A stretch of DNA of 60,015 nucleotides from Nostoc sp. NMS2 (lineage in GTDB: Bacteria; Cyanobacteriota; Cyanobacteriia; Cyanobacteriales; Nostocaceae), in contig NZ_JABXKH010000029.1 in NCBI RefSeq assembly GCF_017115105.1, forward strand, positions 1 through 60,015. Reading direction: 5' to 3'. This document shows positions 59,453-60,015 of this stretch, in pieces. Every line of letters starts with the position of its first letter. Within the stretch, counting starts at the first letter, position 1. The position numbers and the translations under genes are program-made. The notes under the pieces were generated by a model. It did not search any database and was not told the DNA's origin. It worked only from the letters and a program-made list of their open reading frames with translations.

Positions 59453-60015
59453 ATGCAACAACTCACACTCTTCTCTGAATCAACCCCAGTTCTACCCATC
59501 ACTTACTATCCCGATTTCTTAACTCCAGAACAAGCAAACGAACTCTACCAACACTGTTTGAAACTGGAGTGGCAGCAGAATCAAATCAGAATGTTGGGTA
59601 AAACTCTGCCTGTTCCTCGCCTGGAGTGTATTTATGGGGACTACGGATGTGATTATCTCTACTCCAACAGCGTATTTTTGAAACCCCTGACTTGGACAGA
59701 CAATCTGGCTAACTTGCGGGACAGAATCACTGCGCTAACTGGCTATAAGTTCCGCATCGTCATCGGAAATCAGTACCGCATTCAATTCAAAATTCAAAAT
59801 TCAAAATTCAAAATTAAAGAACCAAATCTTAATTTTGCATTTTGCATTTTGAATTCCCGAAGGGTGGTTGGCACGCTGACAATGAACCATCGATGGGATA
59901 TGAGCCAGCGATCGCATCAGTCAGCCTGGGGTCATGTCGCAAATTCCAAATCAAACAGAAAAATGGCAAACCCACTGACTTCTGGCTGGAACACGGGAGC
60001 TTGCTTGTGATGCAC
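59453..60015 (+). pseudogene. AlkB-like 2OG-Fe(II) dioxygenase gene interrupted by a repeat
   Basis: The first 110 residues are an AlkB-like protein (YYPDFLTPEQANELYQHCLK, PRLECIYGDYG, TGYKFRIVIGNQYR). At about 59780 the ATTCAAA element begins, and the frame becomes unrelated sequence. The true continuation, GWHADNEPSMGYEPAIASVS and FQIKQKNGKPTDFWLEHGSL, resumes in another frame at 59866 and runs to the window end. The iron-binding HxD (HAD) is in the second part. The insertion has replaced about seven codons, so the gene is broken. Confidence 0.85.
59780..59856. mobile_element. hairpin element of inverted ATTCAAA/TTTTGCA arrays in alkB-like gene
   Basis: About 77 bp: the left arm has four ATTCAAA units (from 59784) and ATTAAAGAACC. 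The right arm is AATTTTGCATTTTGCATTTT then GAATTC. The arms can pair as a long hairpin. It interrupts a conserved gene, so it behaves as an inserted element. Confidence 0.7.

Overview
The window is cyanobacterial, most likely a filamentous Nostocales-type genome. The grounds are many GCGATCGC (HIP1-like) octamers, AT-rich heptamer arrays (ATTCAAA, TTCCCTA), short palindromic repeats such as GCTTCTCGTAGAGAAGC, and giant Ser/Thr kinase-ATPase-histidine kinase fusions of a kind known from cyanobacteria. No rRNA, tRNA or CRISPR array was seen. Chromosome or plasmid cannot be decided.

Layout. The two flanks are an inverted, unequal duplication. On the left (+ strand) the order is: tail of an uncharacterised gene, giant hybrid kinase (796-7704), NarL-type response regulator, DsbA-like thioredoxin-fold protein, a second membrane-bound histidine kinase and response regulator, a second DsbA-like protein, alpha/beta hydrolase, Dps. 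On the right (- strand, reading 54020 to 41000) it is: tail of the same uncharacterised gene, giant kinase (53310-47257), response regulator, DsbA-like protein, SnoaL-like protein, epimerase, GMC oxidoreductase. Both arms are transcribed towards the middle. The two kinases are alike at both ends but differ over about 500 residues in the middle, so the presumed sensing segment appears to have been exchanged.

The interior holds mostly oxidoreductases and stress proteins. From 15 to 25 kb (+ strand) there are SDR, flavin-dependent and HSL-type enzymes, an isochorismatase-type hydrolase and a dihydrolipoamide dehydrogenase-like protein. Remnants lie between them: GMC and SDR pieces, a truncated hydrolase, and an LDH N-terminus. 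From 25 to 32 kb (- strand) there is a block of TehA-type transporter, class I aldolase, NAD-type 6-phosphogluconate dehydrogenase, type II NADH dehydrogenase, a stress protein and a LuxR protein. From 33 to 36.5 kb lies an island of three decayed transposons, including an in-frame LysR-ISL3 transposase chimera. From 36.7 to 45 kb (- strand) there are DUF1622, a MIP channel, an alternative oxidase, an NRPS-condensation-like acyltransferase and further enzymes.

Regulation. Three upstream regions of about 80 bp (near 8665, 13125 and 32940) are homologous. They share the core TGGACGACAAG followed about 20 bases later by a TAyATT -10-like hexamer, and a fourth core lies at 13823. They precede two dsbA-like genes, the alpha/beta hydrolase and the 32.8 kb small ORF/LuxR region. 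My inference is a local regulon driven by the NarL-type regulators.

The right end (53.6-60 kb) is a mobile-element-like accessory zone. It has several broken copies of one uncharacterised gene, a TPR-Arr (rifampin ADP-ribosyltransferase-like) fusion, an XRE regulator and small unknown genes. A four-helix-bundle (S23-type) gene sits between inverted ATTCAAA arrays, and an AlkB-like gene is interrupted by a hairpin made of the same repeat.
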